Shown piece by piece: positions 43,528 through 52,192 of a stretch of 64,000 bases of DNA (position 1 is the first letter of the stretch; every line of letters begins with the position of its first letter). The DNA comes from Streptomyces ruber. GTDB lineage: Bacteria; Actinomycetota; Actinomycetes; Streptomycetales; Streptomycetaceae. The notes under the pieces were generated by a model that worked only from the letters and a program-made list of their open reading frames with translations, was not told the origin of the DNA and made no database searches. The stretch is from NCBI RefSeq assembly GCF_014648075.1, contig NZ_BMQK01000025.1:24979-88978 (forward strand), written 5' to 3'. Both the position numbers and the translations under genes were made by a program.

Positions 43528-44382
43528 ATGGCAGCCCGAACCGAGCCTTCGGCACGCGCGTCCGGCGACGCGCCCGCACGACGGCGGCCCCCGGCCCCAC
43601 CCGCGCGGCAGTCCGCCGCCCGCCCGCCCCTCCTCCGGGAGCTGCTGCTGGTCGCGGGCCTCTTCCTCGTCTACAAGTCCGGCCGGCTGCTGGCGAACGG
43701 GCACACCGGGGAGGCCTTCCGCAACGCCCGCCACGTGTGGGACTGGGAGCGCTTCCTGCACCTGCCCGGCGAGGGCCTCGTCCAGTCGCTGCTGCTGAAC
43801 GGCGACGGACTCGGCGACTGGCTCGTCCGGACGGCGAACACCTACTACGCGGCCGTCCACTTCCCGGCCACCGTCGCCTTTCTGGTCTGGCTGTACCTGC
43901 GGCGCCCGGCGCACTACGTGTGGGCCCGCAGGACGCTGGCCGCCGTCACCGCCGCCGCCCTGGTGCTGCACCTCGCGTTCCCGCTGGCCCCGCCGCGCAT
44001 GCTCGGGGAGCCGGGGCTCGTCGACACCGGGCAGGTCTACGGGCCCACGGTGTACGGGGCGGCGCCGGCGGCCGACACGATGGCGAACCAGTTCGCGGCG
44101 ATGCCCTCGCTGCACTTCGGCTGGGCGCTGATGGTCGCGATCGGGCTGATCGCGGCGACCCGGTCGCGGCTGCGGTGGCTCTGGCTGCTGCACCCCCTGC
44201 TCACCCTGCTGGTGATCGTCGGCACGGCCAACCACTACTGGCTCGACTCGCTCGTGGCCTCCGCGCTGCTGGGCCTCGCCCTCGCCGCGCTCCGGTGGGC
44301 CTGGCCGACGGCGTCCGGCGCCGGGCGCGCCCGGCGCTCCGTACCCTCCGACCGCGTCGCCCTGGCGGGAGCGGGCCGATGA
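43528..44382 (+). CDS. PAP2 (AUR1-like) family integral membrane phosphatase/phosphotransferase
   Basis: The protein has 284 residues with about six membrane helices. The catalytic motifs MPSLHFGWAL and TANHYWLDSLVAS correspond to PSxH and HxxxD of the inositolphosphoryl-ceramide synthase-like branch. Members handle lipid phosphates or transfer phospho-head groups. The N-terminus is Pro/Ala/Arg-rich (RASGDAPARRRPPAPPARQS), cytoplasmic. ATG 43528 follows GGAGGG; GTG 43513 would overlap that site. Its stop overlaps the next start (ATGA), so the pair is coupled. Confidence 0.88.
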   Translation: MAARTEPSARASGDAPARRRPPAPPARQSAARPPLLRELLLVAGLFLVYKSGRLLANGHTGEAFRNARHVWDWERFLHLPGEGLVQSLLLNGDGLGDWLVRTANTYYAAVHFPATVAFLVWLYLRRPAHYVWARRTLAAVTAAALVLHLAFPLAPPRMLGEPGLVDTGQVYGPTVYGAAPAADTMANQFAAMPSLHFGWALMVAIGLIAATRSRLRWLWLLHPLLTLLVIVGTANHYWLDSLVASALLGLALAALRWAWPTASGAGRARRSVPSDRVALAGAGR

Positions 44383-45320
44383 GCGCCGCCCTCCTCGCCG
44401 TCCTCCTGTCGCTGGTCTCGGCGGTGGCGTACGCCGCCGCGGCCGTCGTCCAGGAACGGCTGGCGTCCCGCGGCAGCGTGGGAGGGGCGCGGCTGCTGGC
44501 GAGCGGGGCGTGGTGGGGGTCGGTCGCGCTGAACGCGGCGGCCGCCCTGCTGCACGTCGTGGCCCTGAGATACGGCCCGCTCACCGTGGTGCAGCCGCTC
44601 GGCGCGCTGACCCTGGTGGCCGCGGTGCCGCTGGGGGCGCGACTGGCCGGACGGCGGGTGGGCGCGGTGGAGTGGCGGGGCGTCGCGCTGACGCTCGGCG
44701 GGCTGGCCGCGGTGCTGGCCGCCGTCTCCGGCTCCGCCCCCGACGACGTGCTGAGCGTGCCGGAGGCACTGGTGGTCGCCGGGGCCACGGCAGCGCTGGT
44801 CGGCCTGCTGGCCCGGCCCGGCGCGCGGCCGGGGCTGCGGCACGCGACCGCGTCCGGGGTCGCCTCCGGCGTCGCGTCGGCGCTCACGCAGACCGTGACG
44901 GTGGCCGCGACCGACCGTTCGGGCTCGCCGTTCGACGCGCAGGTGATCGCGGTCGCCGTGCTGGTCGCGGCGTTCGCGGCGGGCGGGCTGCTGCTGTCGC
45001 AGACCGCCTACCGGGACGGTCTGGGCGCTCCGCTCGCCGTGGTGACCCTGGCCAACCCGGTGGCGGCCGCGGTGATCGGCCTCTCCCTGCTGAGCGAGCA
45101 GGTGCGGGGCGGGGCCGCCGGTGTCCTCACGGCGCTGGCGGGTGCGGGCCTGGCCGCGTGGGGCGTGTTCCTGCTGGCACGGACGCCCCACGGGCCGGCG
45201 GACGGCGGCCGCCCGGACAGCGACCACCCGGTGGCGGCGGTGCTCGCGCTGGGGCCCGGACAGGCGCCCTGCGAGCCGTCGCCGCCGTCCCCGTCCCCGG
45301 AACGGCTCACCCGCCTGTGA
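44379..45320 (+). CDS. DMT-superfamily (NIPA/EamA-like) membrane protein
   Basis: The protein has 313 residues and about nine hydrophobic helices. It shows repeated EamA-like halves: LLSLVSAVAYAAAAVVQERL, GPLTVVQPLGALTLVAAVPL, GAPLAVVTLANPVAAAVIGL and LLSEQV. The C-terminus is a soluble tail. Such Streptomyces proteins are labelled DMT family or magnesium transporter NIPA-like; transport function is assumed. ATG 44379 overlaps the PAP2 stop, so both are under TetR control if the operator works as proposed. Confidence 0.82.
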   Translation: MSAALLAVLLSLVSAVAYAAAAVVQERLASRGSVGGARLLASGAWWGSVALNAAAALLHVVALRYGPLTVVQPLGALTLVAAVPLGARLAGRRVGAVEWRGVALTLGGLAAVLAAVSGSAPDDVLSVPEALVVAGATAALVGLLARPGARPGLRHATASGVASGVASALTQTVTVAATDRSGSPFDAQVIAVAVLVAAFAAGGLLLSQTAYRDGLGAPLAVVTLANPVAAAVIGLSLLSEQVRGGAAGVLTALAGAGLAAWGVFLLARTPHGPADGGRPDSDHPVAAVLALGPGQAPCEPSPPSPSPERLTRL

Positions 45321-45481
45321 GCTCCTCGGGGCCGTGACGGCGCGGGCCGTCGCCGCCCTGGCCGTTCACGCCCGGGACCGTCGAATCGCGCCTCCGCGGT
45401 GTACGGACGGGAACGTTGGGCAGCAGCCTCGGCGTGCGCCGAACGATCAATACGGCACAGAATTCACAGAGGCAAACAGCA

Positions 45482-47032
45482 GTGACGCAACAGAAAGGCG
45501 GCAACGTGGTCGACGAACCATCCGGGTCCCCGAAGCGGGTGAGGATGCCCACGACGGTCGCGAACCTGCCACGGCACGTCCGGGAGGAACTGGCCCACCG
45601 GCTCCGCCGCACCAAGCGGGGCTTCCGCGAGGAGGACGTCCAGGTCGTCGAGGGCCCCCTGCTGAAACGCGCGGTCGGCGCCTCGGCGCTCGGCAACTGC
45701 ATGGAGTGGTTCGACTTCGGCGTCTACAGCTACCTCGCCGCCACCATCGGCAAGGTGTTCTTCCCCGGCGCCTCGCCGGGAGCGCAGCTGATCTCCTCCT
45801 TCGCCACCTTCGCCGCGGCGTTCGTCGTCCGCCCGCTGGGCGGCCTGGTGTTCGGTCCGCTCGGCGACCGCATCGGCCGGCAGAAGGTGCTCGCCACCAC
45901 CATGATCATGATGGCGGTCGGCACCTTCGCGATCGGCCTGATCCCCAGCTACGCCACCATCGGCATCGCGGCCCCGATCCTGCTGCTGGTCGCCCGGATG
46001 GTGCAGGGCTTCTCCACCGGCGGCGAGTACGGCGGTGCCACCACCTTCGTCGCCGAGTACTCGCCGGACCGCCGCCGCGGCTTCCTGTCCAGCTGGCTCG
46101 ACTTCGGCACCTTCACCGGGTACGCGCTCGGCTCGGCGCTGGTCACCGTGCTGAACCTGGCGCTCACCGAGGACCAGATGCTCTCCTGGGGCTGGCGGCT
46201 GCCGTTCCTGATCGCCGGTCCGCTGGGCATCATCGGTCTGTACATGCGGACGAGACTCGAGGAGTCCCCGGCCTTCCAGCAGCAGCTCGACGAGCACGAG
46301 AAGAGCCTCGCGCAGGACTCCGCGGGCAGCGAGTTCAAGACCATCGTCAGGAACCACTGGCGGCCACTGCTGGTGTGCATGGGTCTGGTGCTGCTCTACA
46401 ACGTCACCAACTACATGGTCACCGGCTACCTCGTCACCTACCAGACGGAGACCCTGGACCGCTCCAGCGGCTTCGCCGACGTCCTGGTGCTCATCGGGAT
46501 GCTGTGGATCGTGCTCCTGATCACCTTCCTCGGCCGCCTCAGCGACCGGGTCGGCCGGCGGCCGCTGTACGCCGTCGGTGCGGCGGCGATGATCCTCCTC
46601 GCCGTACCGTCGTTCCTGCTGCTGAAGTCGGGCGGCACCCTGGCACCGATCCTCGGCGTGCTGATCCTGTCCACCCTGCTGGCCTGCTTCGCCGCGCCGA
46701 CCGCCGCCACGCTGCCCGCGCTCTTCCCGACCGCCGTGCGCTACGCGGCCATGGGCATCGGCTTCAACATCGCCGTGGCGGCCTTCGGCGGCACCACGCC
46801 GCTGGTCACCGAGGCGCTGGTGAACGTCACCGGTGACCAGCTGATGCCCGCGTACTACCTGATGGCGGCCGGTCTCATCGGCCTGGTGACCGTCAGGTTC
46901 CTCCCGGAGAGCGCCCAGGCCCCGCTGCACGGCTCCCAGCCGATGGTCGGCTCGCGGCAGGAGCAACGGGAGCTCATCACGACCTCCCAGGACCTCTACC
47001 GCTTCTCCCAGGAACGCTCCGGGACCCGCTGA
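45482..47032 (+). CDS. proP: MFS transporter, ProP-like proline/betaine:H+ symporter
   Basis: The protein has about 516 residues and 12 membrane helices. MHS/ProP signatures: GASALGNCMEWFDFGVYSYL, RPLGGLVFGPLGDRIGRQKV, RMVQGFSTGGEYGGATTFVA, RRRGFLSSWLDFGTFTGYAL and GRLSDRVGRRPLYAVG. It probably imports compatible solutes during osmotic stress. Two GTG starts are plausible: 45482 (AGAGG upstream) and 45506 (GAAAGG upstream). The N-terminus is ~40 residues longer than in E. coli ProP, and no coiled coil is seen at the C-terminus. Confidence 0.88.
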   Translation: MTQQKGGNVVDEPSGSPKRVRMPTTVANLPRHVREELAHRLRRTKRGFREEDVQVVEGPLLKRAVGASALGNCMEWFDFGVYSYLAATIGKVFFPGASPGAQLISSFATFAAAFVVRPLGGLVFGPLGDRIGRQKVLATTMIMMAVGTFAIGLIPSYATIGIAAPILLLVARMVQGFSTGGEYGGATTFVAEYSPDRRRGFLSSWLDFGTFTGYALGSALVTVLNLALTEDQMLSWGWRLPFLIAGPLGIIGLYMRTRLEESPAFQQQLDEHEKSLAQDSAGSEFKTIVRNHWRPLLVCMGLVLLYNVTNYMVTGYLVTYQTETLDRSSGFADVLVLIGMLWIVLLITFLGRLSDRVGRRPLYAVGAAAMILLAVPSFLLLKSGGTLAPILGVLILSTLLACFAAPTAATLPALFPTAVRYAAMGIGFNIAVAAFGGTTPLVTEALVNVTGDQLMPAYYLMAAGLIGLVTVRFLPESAQAPLHGSQPMVGSRQEQRELITTSQDLYRFSQERSGTR

Positions 47033-47047
47033 GCCGCCACCGCGCAC

Positions 47048-47340
47048 TCAGGCGGTGACGATGGACTGCTTCAGCGGCAGCAGCGTCTCCGCGACCGTGC
47101 CGGTCGTCGTCTCGTCCGCTCCGGCCTGGGCGGGCGACGCGGCCAGACGGTCCACGACCCGGCCGAACGCGGCGTCCGTGATCGCCAGGTGCGCGTGGGC
47201 CTTCCGCATGGAGCGGCCGGAGCAGGGGCGGGTGGCTCCGAGGGCCTGGCCGGTGAACCGGCTCCGGTGCCGTTTCGGCCGGTCCGGGTCCACCCCCTCG
47301 AAGTCGTGCTCCAGGTCGGGGTCCCCGAGGGCTGCCGGTG
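47048..47340 (-). pseudogene. Truncated haemoglobin (group I-like), C-terminal fragment
   Basis: Minus-strand reading gives ALGDPDLEHDFEGVDPDRPK, RHRSRFTGQALGATRP.SGRS, MRKAHAHLAITDAAFGRVVD and LLPLKQSIVTA. These are the middle and end of a truncated globin, including the F-helix region with its conserved His (KAHAHL). The N-terminal ~40 residues are absent upstream. The expected N-terminus appears instead on the opposite strand ~150 bp away. GTG at 47293 could start a short protein but would lack the haem-pocket B/E helices. Confidence 0.75.
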
Positions 47341-47490
47341 GCCCGGGGCTGCGTTTCGCGCGTGGGCGCGGCGTGTGAGATGCAGGTCACCCGGAGCTCC
47401 CTCCGGCCGGGACCGCGGCGGGAGGAGCTACTGACCGTCCGCTGACCACGTCCTGACACCGGGGCAAGGACCGGCCACGACGCTGACGTC

Positions 47491-47571
47491 ATGACCGACA
47501 CCACATCCGGCAAGCCGAGCCCCACCGCCACCACCACCCTCTTCGAGCAGCTCGGTGGTGATCCAGGCGCG
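47491..47571 (+). pseudogene. Truncated haemoglobin, N-terminal fragment on the opposite strand
   Basis: ATG 47491 gives MTDTTSGKPSPTATTTLFEQ, LGGDPG, the usual opening of a Streptomyces truncated globin (LFEQLGG). Similarity then stops and the frame runs on as low-complexity sequence without globin features. Together with the minus-strand C-terminal piece this suggests an inversion within the gene. Confidence 0.55.
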
Positions 47572-47645
47572 GCAGGTGAAGCGGGTGCCGATGCGGGGCT
47601 CGTTCACGAACTGAACGCCGACGGTGCCGGGACTCCCGGAGCGGC

Positions 47646-48317
47646 TCAGCGCTCGGGCGCGGGCACCACGCTGAGGTGGGCCGCCGTACGCCGGGCGGGG
47701 CCGGTACCGCGGCCGCGCGCCCTGCGGCGCCGTGCCTCGCGCAGTACCAGGGTCATGCGTGTGTATCCCATCTCCTGCAGGGTCTTCGGGGTGTCGCCGA
47801 CGACTCTGCAGTCGGTTCTGCCCCACCGTGGATCGGGGTGGTGCAGCGGCCGTACGGCGCCGTCGTCCTCGGCGGCCGCGGGTCCGACCGTACGGATCCA
47901 GTGCGGCACGCCCTGGCGGTAGGCGGCGTCCATGATGGGGTCCTGGGCGATGTCCCGGCGGATGGACTGCAGGCCGCCGTCCTGGCCGTGACGCTGCTCG
48001 GCGGCGGCGAAGCCGGCCAGCATCGGCAGGCACCAGCTGGACTCGTGCTCGCCGAGCACGGTCGCCGCGTCGGGGTGGAAGAGCACGAACCTGAGGAAGT
48101 TGTCCCCGGGCATGGCGGTCGGATGCGGGCCGACACAGTCGAACAGCCGCTCGTACGCGCTGTTGGCCAGCACGACGTCCCAGCGGTGGTCGAAGACGAC
48201 GGACGGGAAGGGGACGGCCTCCAGGTACACGGCGTAGTCCTGCAGATACGCCTGTGCCCTCGGATCCTCGGGGACGGGCCGCGGTACGGACCGCTGCCCT
48301 CCTGCCTGGTACGCCAT
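47646..48317 (-). CDS. MmyB-like ligand-binding domain protein without HTH
   Basis: The protein has 223 residues. The PAS-like MmyB domain is recognisable: AVPFPSVVFDHRWDVVLANS, YERLFDCVG, NFLRFVLFHPDAATVLGEHE and RPLHHPDPRWGRTDCRVVGD. Normally this domain follows an XRE HTH in one protein; here the N-terminus (MAYQAGGQRSVPRPVPEDPR) has no HTH. The family's domain can bind fatty acids. It is divergent from a TTA-containing XRE regulator, which may supply DNA binding in trans (inference). The C-terminus is basic and Arg-rich. Confidence 0.8.
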   Translation of the reverse strand: MAYQAGGQRSVPRPVPEDPRAQAYLQDYAVYLEAVPFPSVVFDHRWDVVLANSAYERLFDCVGPHPTAMPGDNFLRFVLFHPDAATVLGEHESSWCLPMLAGFAAAEQRHGQDGGLQSIRRDIAQDPIMDAAYRQGVPHWIRTVGPAAAEDDGAVRPLHHPDPRWGRTDCRVVGDTPKTLQEMGYTRMTLVLREARRRRARGRGTGPARRTAAHLSVVPAPER

Positions 48318-48429
48318 CGGGAGGTCACCCCTCTTGCCTCTGCGGCCTTCACGTGGCGTCTTGATCCTGCTGCCCCCGCCCGAGTGGTGTCAACTATCGT
48401 GGCATTTGAGCGCGGTTGACGGCTGAATG

Positions 48430-48447
48430 TCGCCACAGTTGTGGCGA
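48430..48447. promoter_or_regulatory. Perfect inverted repeat between the MmyB-domain and XRE genes
   Basis: TCGCCACA-GT-TGTGGCGA; a second looser dyad (GTCAAC...GTTGAC) lies just upstream around 48389-48420. Candidate operator for the XRE protein. Confidence 0.55.
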
Positions 48448-48583
48448 GACGTGGATGGCGGTTCACGTCTGGGGCTAATCTCCGTGCAGTTCACGGAGGT
48501 TGCCGGCCCCGGCGACCTCGCGTCCCGGGTCGTTCCGCTCCATCATGAGATTGGCTTGGAAGAGAGACGTGGGAGATCTGTCG

Positions 48584-49249
48584 GTGACGGATGGCTTCGA
48601 GGTTCCGGACGCCGCGGCGACGGTGCCGCTGCCGGCCGTCGTGGCCCGCGTCACCGCGCTCGCCGACCGGCTCGACGTGCCCCTCGGCGAGGTCTTCGAC
48701 AGCCACCGCCTCTCGGTCGCCTCCGGTGTGCCGGAGAACGTGGTGAAGGAGCTGCTGGACGGCCGCCGCGCCGGGGAACCGGACGTGCAGGCCCGCTTCC
48801 TGCAGCGGCTCGACCTGTTACGGCGCACCCGGCTGAAGCCGGGCGGCCGCAAGTACACCCAGCAGGAGATCGCCGACGGGGCGGGCATGTCGCGCCAGCA
48901 GGCGGGCGCCCTGATCAACGGCGACCGGCGGCCCACGATGGAACACTGCGACGCCATCCAGCGGTTCTTCGGCGTGCGCGCCGGCTTCCTCACGGCCGAG
49001 GACCCCGAGGCGCTCGCGACCGTGCTCATGCGTACCGAGCAGGAGCTCCTCCAGCAGCTCGCCGACCGCGAGCGCGCGGCCGCCGACAGCGAGCGCGCCG
49101 CCGGCGACCCGCTGGAGCGCCTGCTGCAGGACCACGGGGTCCGCGGCATCGCCTGGCGCGCCGCCCAGCTGCCCACCGACCAGCACCGCGACAAGGTGGC
49201 GGAGTGGCTCGACATGCTCCTGGAGAGCGTCCGGCGGCCCGGGTCCTGA
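48584..49249 (+). CDS. XRE family DNA-binding protein with a TTA codon
   Basis: The protein has 221 residues. The HTH is YTQQEIADGAGMSRQQAGAL (residues ~90-110), followed by INGDRRPTMEHCDAIQRFFG as in XRE/Cro-type repressors. The N-terminal 80 residues form a second helical domain resembling a degenerate HTH (LGEVFDSHRLSVASGVPENV). The C-terminus is an Ala/Glu-rich helix. Codon 79 is TTA (48818-48820), the only in-frame TTA I noticed in this window, implying dependence on the bldA tRNA. GTG 48584 has GGGAG 8 nt upstream. Confidence 0.85.
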   Translation: MTDGFEVPDAAATVPLPAVVARVTALADRLDVPLGEVFDSHRLSVASGVPENVVKELLDGRRAGEPDVQARFLQRLDLLRRTRLKPGGRKYTQQEIADGAGMSRQQAGALINGDRRPTMEHCDAIQRFFGVRAGFLTAEDPEALATVLMRTEQELLQQLADRERAAADSERAAGDPLERLLQDHGVRGIAWRAAQLPTDQHRDKVAEWLDMLLESVRRPGS

Positions 49250-49275
49250 CCTGCCCCGCAGGGGCCGGCACCGCC

Positions 49276-50316
49276 TCATGTGGCGCTGCGTTCGCTCGCC
49301 TCCTTCAGGTCCTCCGCCACGGCGCGGGCGTGTGCGGTGTCGGGCCGGCCGCCCGCCGTCGCCGGGCGGCCCGCCAGCAGCAGCTCCCGCCAGTGCTCGC
49401 GGCTCCAGTCGGCCGGGAGCGTGGAGTTCACGAAGTCCTCGACGAGGCTGAGGAAACGGGCGGGGTCGGTGTGGAACGGGAAGTGGCCCGCCCCCTCGAA
49501 CACCGCCAGCCGGCTGCCCGGCATCGCCTCGTGGGCGCGGTACGCGTGCCGCACCGGCACCACGCTGTCCCGGTCGCCCCACAGCAGCATGGTCGGCATG
49601 CCCTCGGTCAGGTAGCAGCGGTCCAGCATGGTCACCGCCTGGCCCCGCCAGTCGACGACGGCCCGCAGCGTACGGATGAAGGCGCTGCGCGAGGTCGCGT
49701 CGGGCAGCGCGTCCACCATGGTCAGCAGTTCGGGCGCGTCCTGCCCGAGGTCGGTGTCCAGAAACCTCATCAGCCGCGCGAACAGCTCCACTTGCAGCCG
49801 CATCCCGGGCAGCGTCAGCAGGGCCAGCAGCAGCGGAGCGCCGGGCAGCGACACGGCCCGCAGCACGGCGTTCACCTCGCGGCCGACTCCCCCGGCGCTG
49901 ACCAGGATCAGCCGTTCGGTGCGCTCCGGGTACTGGTAGGCGAACTGCATCGCCACACCGCCGCCCAGTGAGTGCCCGACCAGGGTGGCCGACTCGATGC
50001 CGAGCGCGGTGAGCAGGTCGCGGACCCCGTTGGCGTACGCGGCCACCGAGTAGTCGGCCCGCGGTTTGTCGGAGGCGCCGTGGCCGAGCAGGTCGGGCGC
50101 GATCACGGTGTGGCCGCGGGCGAGGTCGGGGATGACCTCGGCCCAGGTCGCGGAGGAGTCCCCGATGCCGTGGATGAGGACGAGCGGGGGCCCCTCGCCC
50201 GCCAGTCGGTACGCGCGGCGGTAGCCGTGCACGACCCGGTACCGCAGCTCCAGTTCCCCGTCGGCGACCGACCGCAGACGGGCACGCAGTGGGCGCCGGT
50301 GCGGTGCGTCGTCCAC
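49276..50316 (-). CDS. Alpha/beta hydrolase
   Basis: The protein has 346 residues. The catalytic triad is visible: nucleophile in VGHSLGGGVAM, Asp in LLWGDRDSVVP and His in EGAGHFPFHTDP; the oxyanion stretch is LVLIHGIGDSS. The N-terminal YRVVHGYRRAYRLAGEGPPL strand pair and LLGHGASDKP are typical of epoxide hydrolase/haloalkane-dehalogenase-like or lactonase proteins, but the second Asp at the nucleophile is Ser here, so esterase or lipase chemistry is likely. GTG 50316 has GGGAGGGG upstream. Convergent with the XRE gene. Confidence 0.88.
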   Translation of the reverse strand: MDDAPHRRPLRARLRSVADGELELRYRVVHGYRRAYRLAGEGPPLVLIHGIGDSSATWAEVIPDLARGHTVIAPDLLGHGASDKPRADYSVAAYANGVRDLLTALGIESATLVGHSLGGGVAMQFAYQYPERTERLILVSAGGVGREVNAVLRAVSLPGAPLLLALLTLPGMRLQVELFARLMRFLDTDLGQDAPELLTMVDALPDATSRSAFIRTLRAVVDWRGQAVTMLDRCYLTEGMPTMLLWGDRDSVVPVRHAYRAHEAMPGSRLAVFEGAGHFPFHTDPARFLSLVEDFVNSTLPADWSREHWRELLLAGRPATAGGRPDTAHARAVAEDLKEASERSAT

Positions 50317-50549
50317 GGGCCCCTCCCGTTCCTCGGGCCGCCGGGCGGCCGAAAGCGAACACCCGGGCCTCCCGCACGCGCGGAACGCCCGTTTTCCCAG
50401 GCGTTTTGTCAGGATTCCCCTCCGCTGAGCGGGCGAACCGCCGGGGACGGAAACGGGATTGTCAGTGGTGGGCGGCAAGCTGGGGGTGTGCCGCGGCCGT
50501 GCCGGGGCGCACGTGCCGTTCCGCCCGTCCGACCAGGGAGAGCCGACCG

Positions 50550-50777
50550 ATGCAGACCGTCGCACCGACCGACCGTGAACGTGCCGCCGTCCAGGCCTAT
50601 CTGCGGCTGACACGGACCGTACGAGCCGCCTTCGACGGCCCCCCGGACGAGGGGCGACCACCCGTGGTGCCGGCCGCCGCCCTGGCGGAGGCCGAGCAGG
50701 CCCTGTCGGCGGCCGGCCTCGCGGGCAACGAGGAGGAGTTCTTCCGCCTGTTGAGGCACTGGTGCCGCGAGGGATGA
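50550..50777 (+). CDS. Small hypothetical protein (75 aa)
   Basis: The protein is acidic and helical (MQTVAPTDRERAAVQAYLRL, AALAEAEQALSAAGLAGNEE, EFFRLLRHWCREG) with one Cys and no signal or membrane segment. The ATG follows AGGGAG. I do not recognise a family; codon usage (strong third-position GC) supports coding. Confidence 0.55.
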   Translation: MQTVAPTDRERAAVQAYLRLTRTVRAAFDGPPDEGRPPVVPAAALAEAEQALSAAGLAGNEEEFFRLLRHWCREG

Positions 50778-51001
50778 CGCGCCGCGGGGGCCCGGACGGG
50801 CAGTCGTACAGCAGGAGCAGCGGGGCGCGGGCAAGGATTAACACACGCGTGACAGAAACAGGGGGCCGAGTGGCTCTATGATCGCCCCAACACCACCGCC
50901 GCGCCGCTTCCTTCGCGTACGGCGGTTCGGCGTACCTCCCTTCCCCCTGGCCGGGCCCGGCCTGCTCCGCCGTGCCCGCACATGCCCGAAAGGCGGCCTG
51001 C

Positions 51002-52123
51002 ATGGTCTCTCGCGTACGCGTCTGGCTCAACCGCACGTACGCGGAGAACGTGTTCTTCGTGGATCAGCTGAGAAACAATCCGCAGGGCCGCCCGGTCGAG
51101 GTCCACGCCACCCACGGCGATCCCGACTCGCCCGTGCTGGCCGCCGCCGACACCGCGGAGCTGGAGCCGGAGGGCCTGTCCTCGGCCGCGTACGTGGAGT
51201 ACGCCCTCGACCAGTGCCGGCGGCGGGGCATCCACGTGTTCGTGCCCCGGCTGCACCAGGCGGCCGTCGCCGCGCACCGCGCGGAGTTCGCGGCCGCGGG
51301 CACGGCCCTGCTGGCGCCGCCCGCCGATGCCGTACAGGTCTTCGAGGACAAGGTGACGGCGTACGAGGCGGTGGAGGCGCTCGGGGTGCCGGTGCCGCCG
51401 TACCGCCGGGTGCGCGACGCGGACCAGCTCCTCGCCGCGGTCGAGGCGCTGGAGGAGGACGGGCACAAGGCGTGCTTCAAGCCGGCGTCGGGCGCGGGCG
51501 GGGTCGGTTTCCGCATCGTGACGCGCTCCCCGTTCTCGCTCACGCACCTGGGCGGATTCCCGAGCCCGTACGTGCCGCTGGAGCTGGTCGTGGCGGCGGT
51601 GCGCGAGGCCGCGGAGCCGGTCGACTGGCTGGTGATGCCCCGGCTCGGGGAGCCGGAAGTGTCCGTCGACTGCCTGACCGGCCCCGACGGGCGGGTCCGC
51701 ATGGCGGTGGGCCGCACGAAGAACGGCCGCCGGCGCGGCTTCACCCTGCACCCGTCGGTGATCGAGCCGGCCCGCCGGATCGCGGAGGGCTTCGGCCTGC
51801 ACTACCTGACGAACATCCAGTTCCGCGTGTTCGGCGACGAGCCGGTCCTGCTGGACGTCAACACCCGCCCGGCGGGCGGCCTGCACCAGCTCTCGCTGTG
51901 CGGCCTCAACGCGCCGTGGGCGGCGGTGCGGCTGGCCCTCGGCGAGGACCCGGGCGAGCTGCGCCCGCAGCGCCTCGGCCAGGACTACGCGGTCGTCTCC
52001 GGCCCCCGTCCCGTCCGCCCGGTCTCCCTCCCCTACCAGCGCCCGGAACACCCCCCGGCCGCCCCCGCGGCCCGGACCGCCCCGGCCCGCGCCCAGTCCT
52101 CGGGCAGGCCGCTGGCGGTGTGA
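51002..52123 (+). CDS. ATP-grasp domain protein of unknown substrate
   Basis: The protein has 373 residues. Central ATP-grasp elements are EDKVTAYEAVEALGVPVPPY, KACFKPASGAGGVGFRIV (ATP loop with Lys), DWLVMPRLGEPEVSVDCL and the metal-binding QFRVFGDEPVLLDVNTRPAG. The N-terminal ~100 residues (VWLNRTYAENVFFVDQL) act like a preATP-grasp domain. It should ligate a carboxylate to an amine, thiol or phosphate with ATP. The C-terminal 40 residues are Pro/Arg/Ala-rich disorder. ATG 51002 follows GAAAGGCGG. No partner gene is adjacent. Confidence 0.85.
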   Translation: MVSRVRVWLNRTYAENVFFVDQLRNNPQGRPVEVHATHGDPDSPVLAAADTAELEPEGLSSAAYVEYALDQCRRRGIHVFVPRLHQAAVAAHRAEFAAAGTALLAPPADAVQVFEDKVTAYEAVEALGVPVPPYRRVRDADQLLAAVEALEEDGHKACFKPASGAGGVGFRIVTRSPFSLTHLGGFPSPYVPLELVVAAVREAAEPVDWLVMPRLGEPEVSVDCLTGPDGRVRMAVGRTKNGRRRGFTLHPSVIEPARRIAEGFGLHYLTNIQFRVFGDEPVLLDVNTRPAGGLHQLSLCGLNAPWAAVRLALGEDPGELRPQRLGQDYAVVSGPRPVRPVSLPYQRPEHPPAAPAARTAPARAQSSGRPLAV

Positions 52124-52192
52124 GCGCGGCCGGGCGGTCCGGCCGTCCGGGGCCGCCCGCCGGGCCGCGGGCGGAAGGTGCCGGGACGGCGC

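Noticed and set aside
52124..52192. Terminator between the ATP-grasp gene and the GH4 gene
   Set aside because: The region is GC-rich with several short possible stems but no single clear hairpin.
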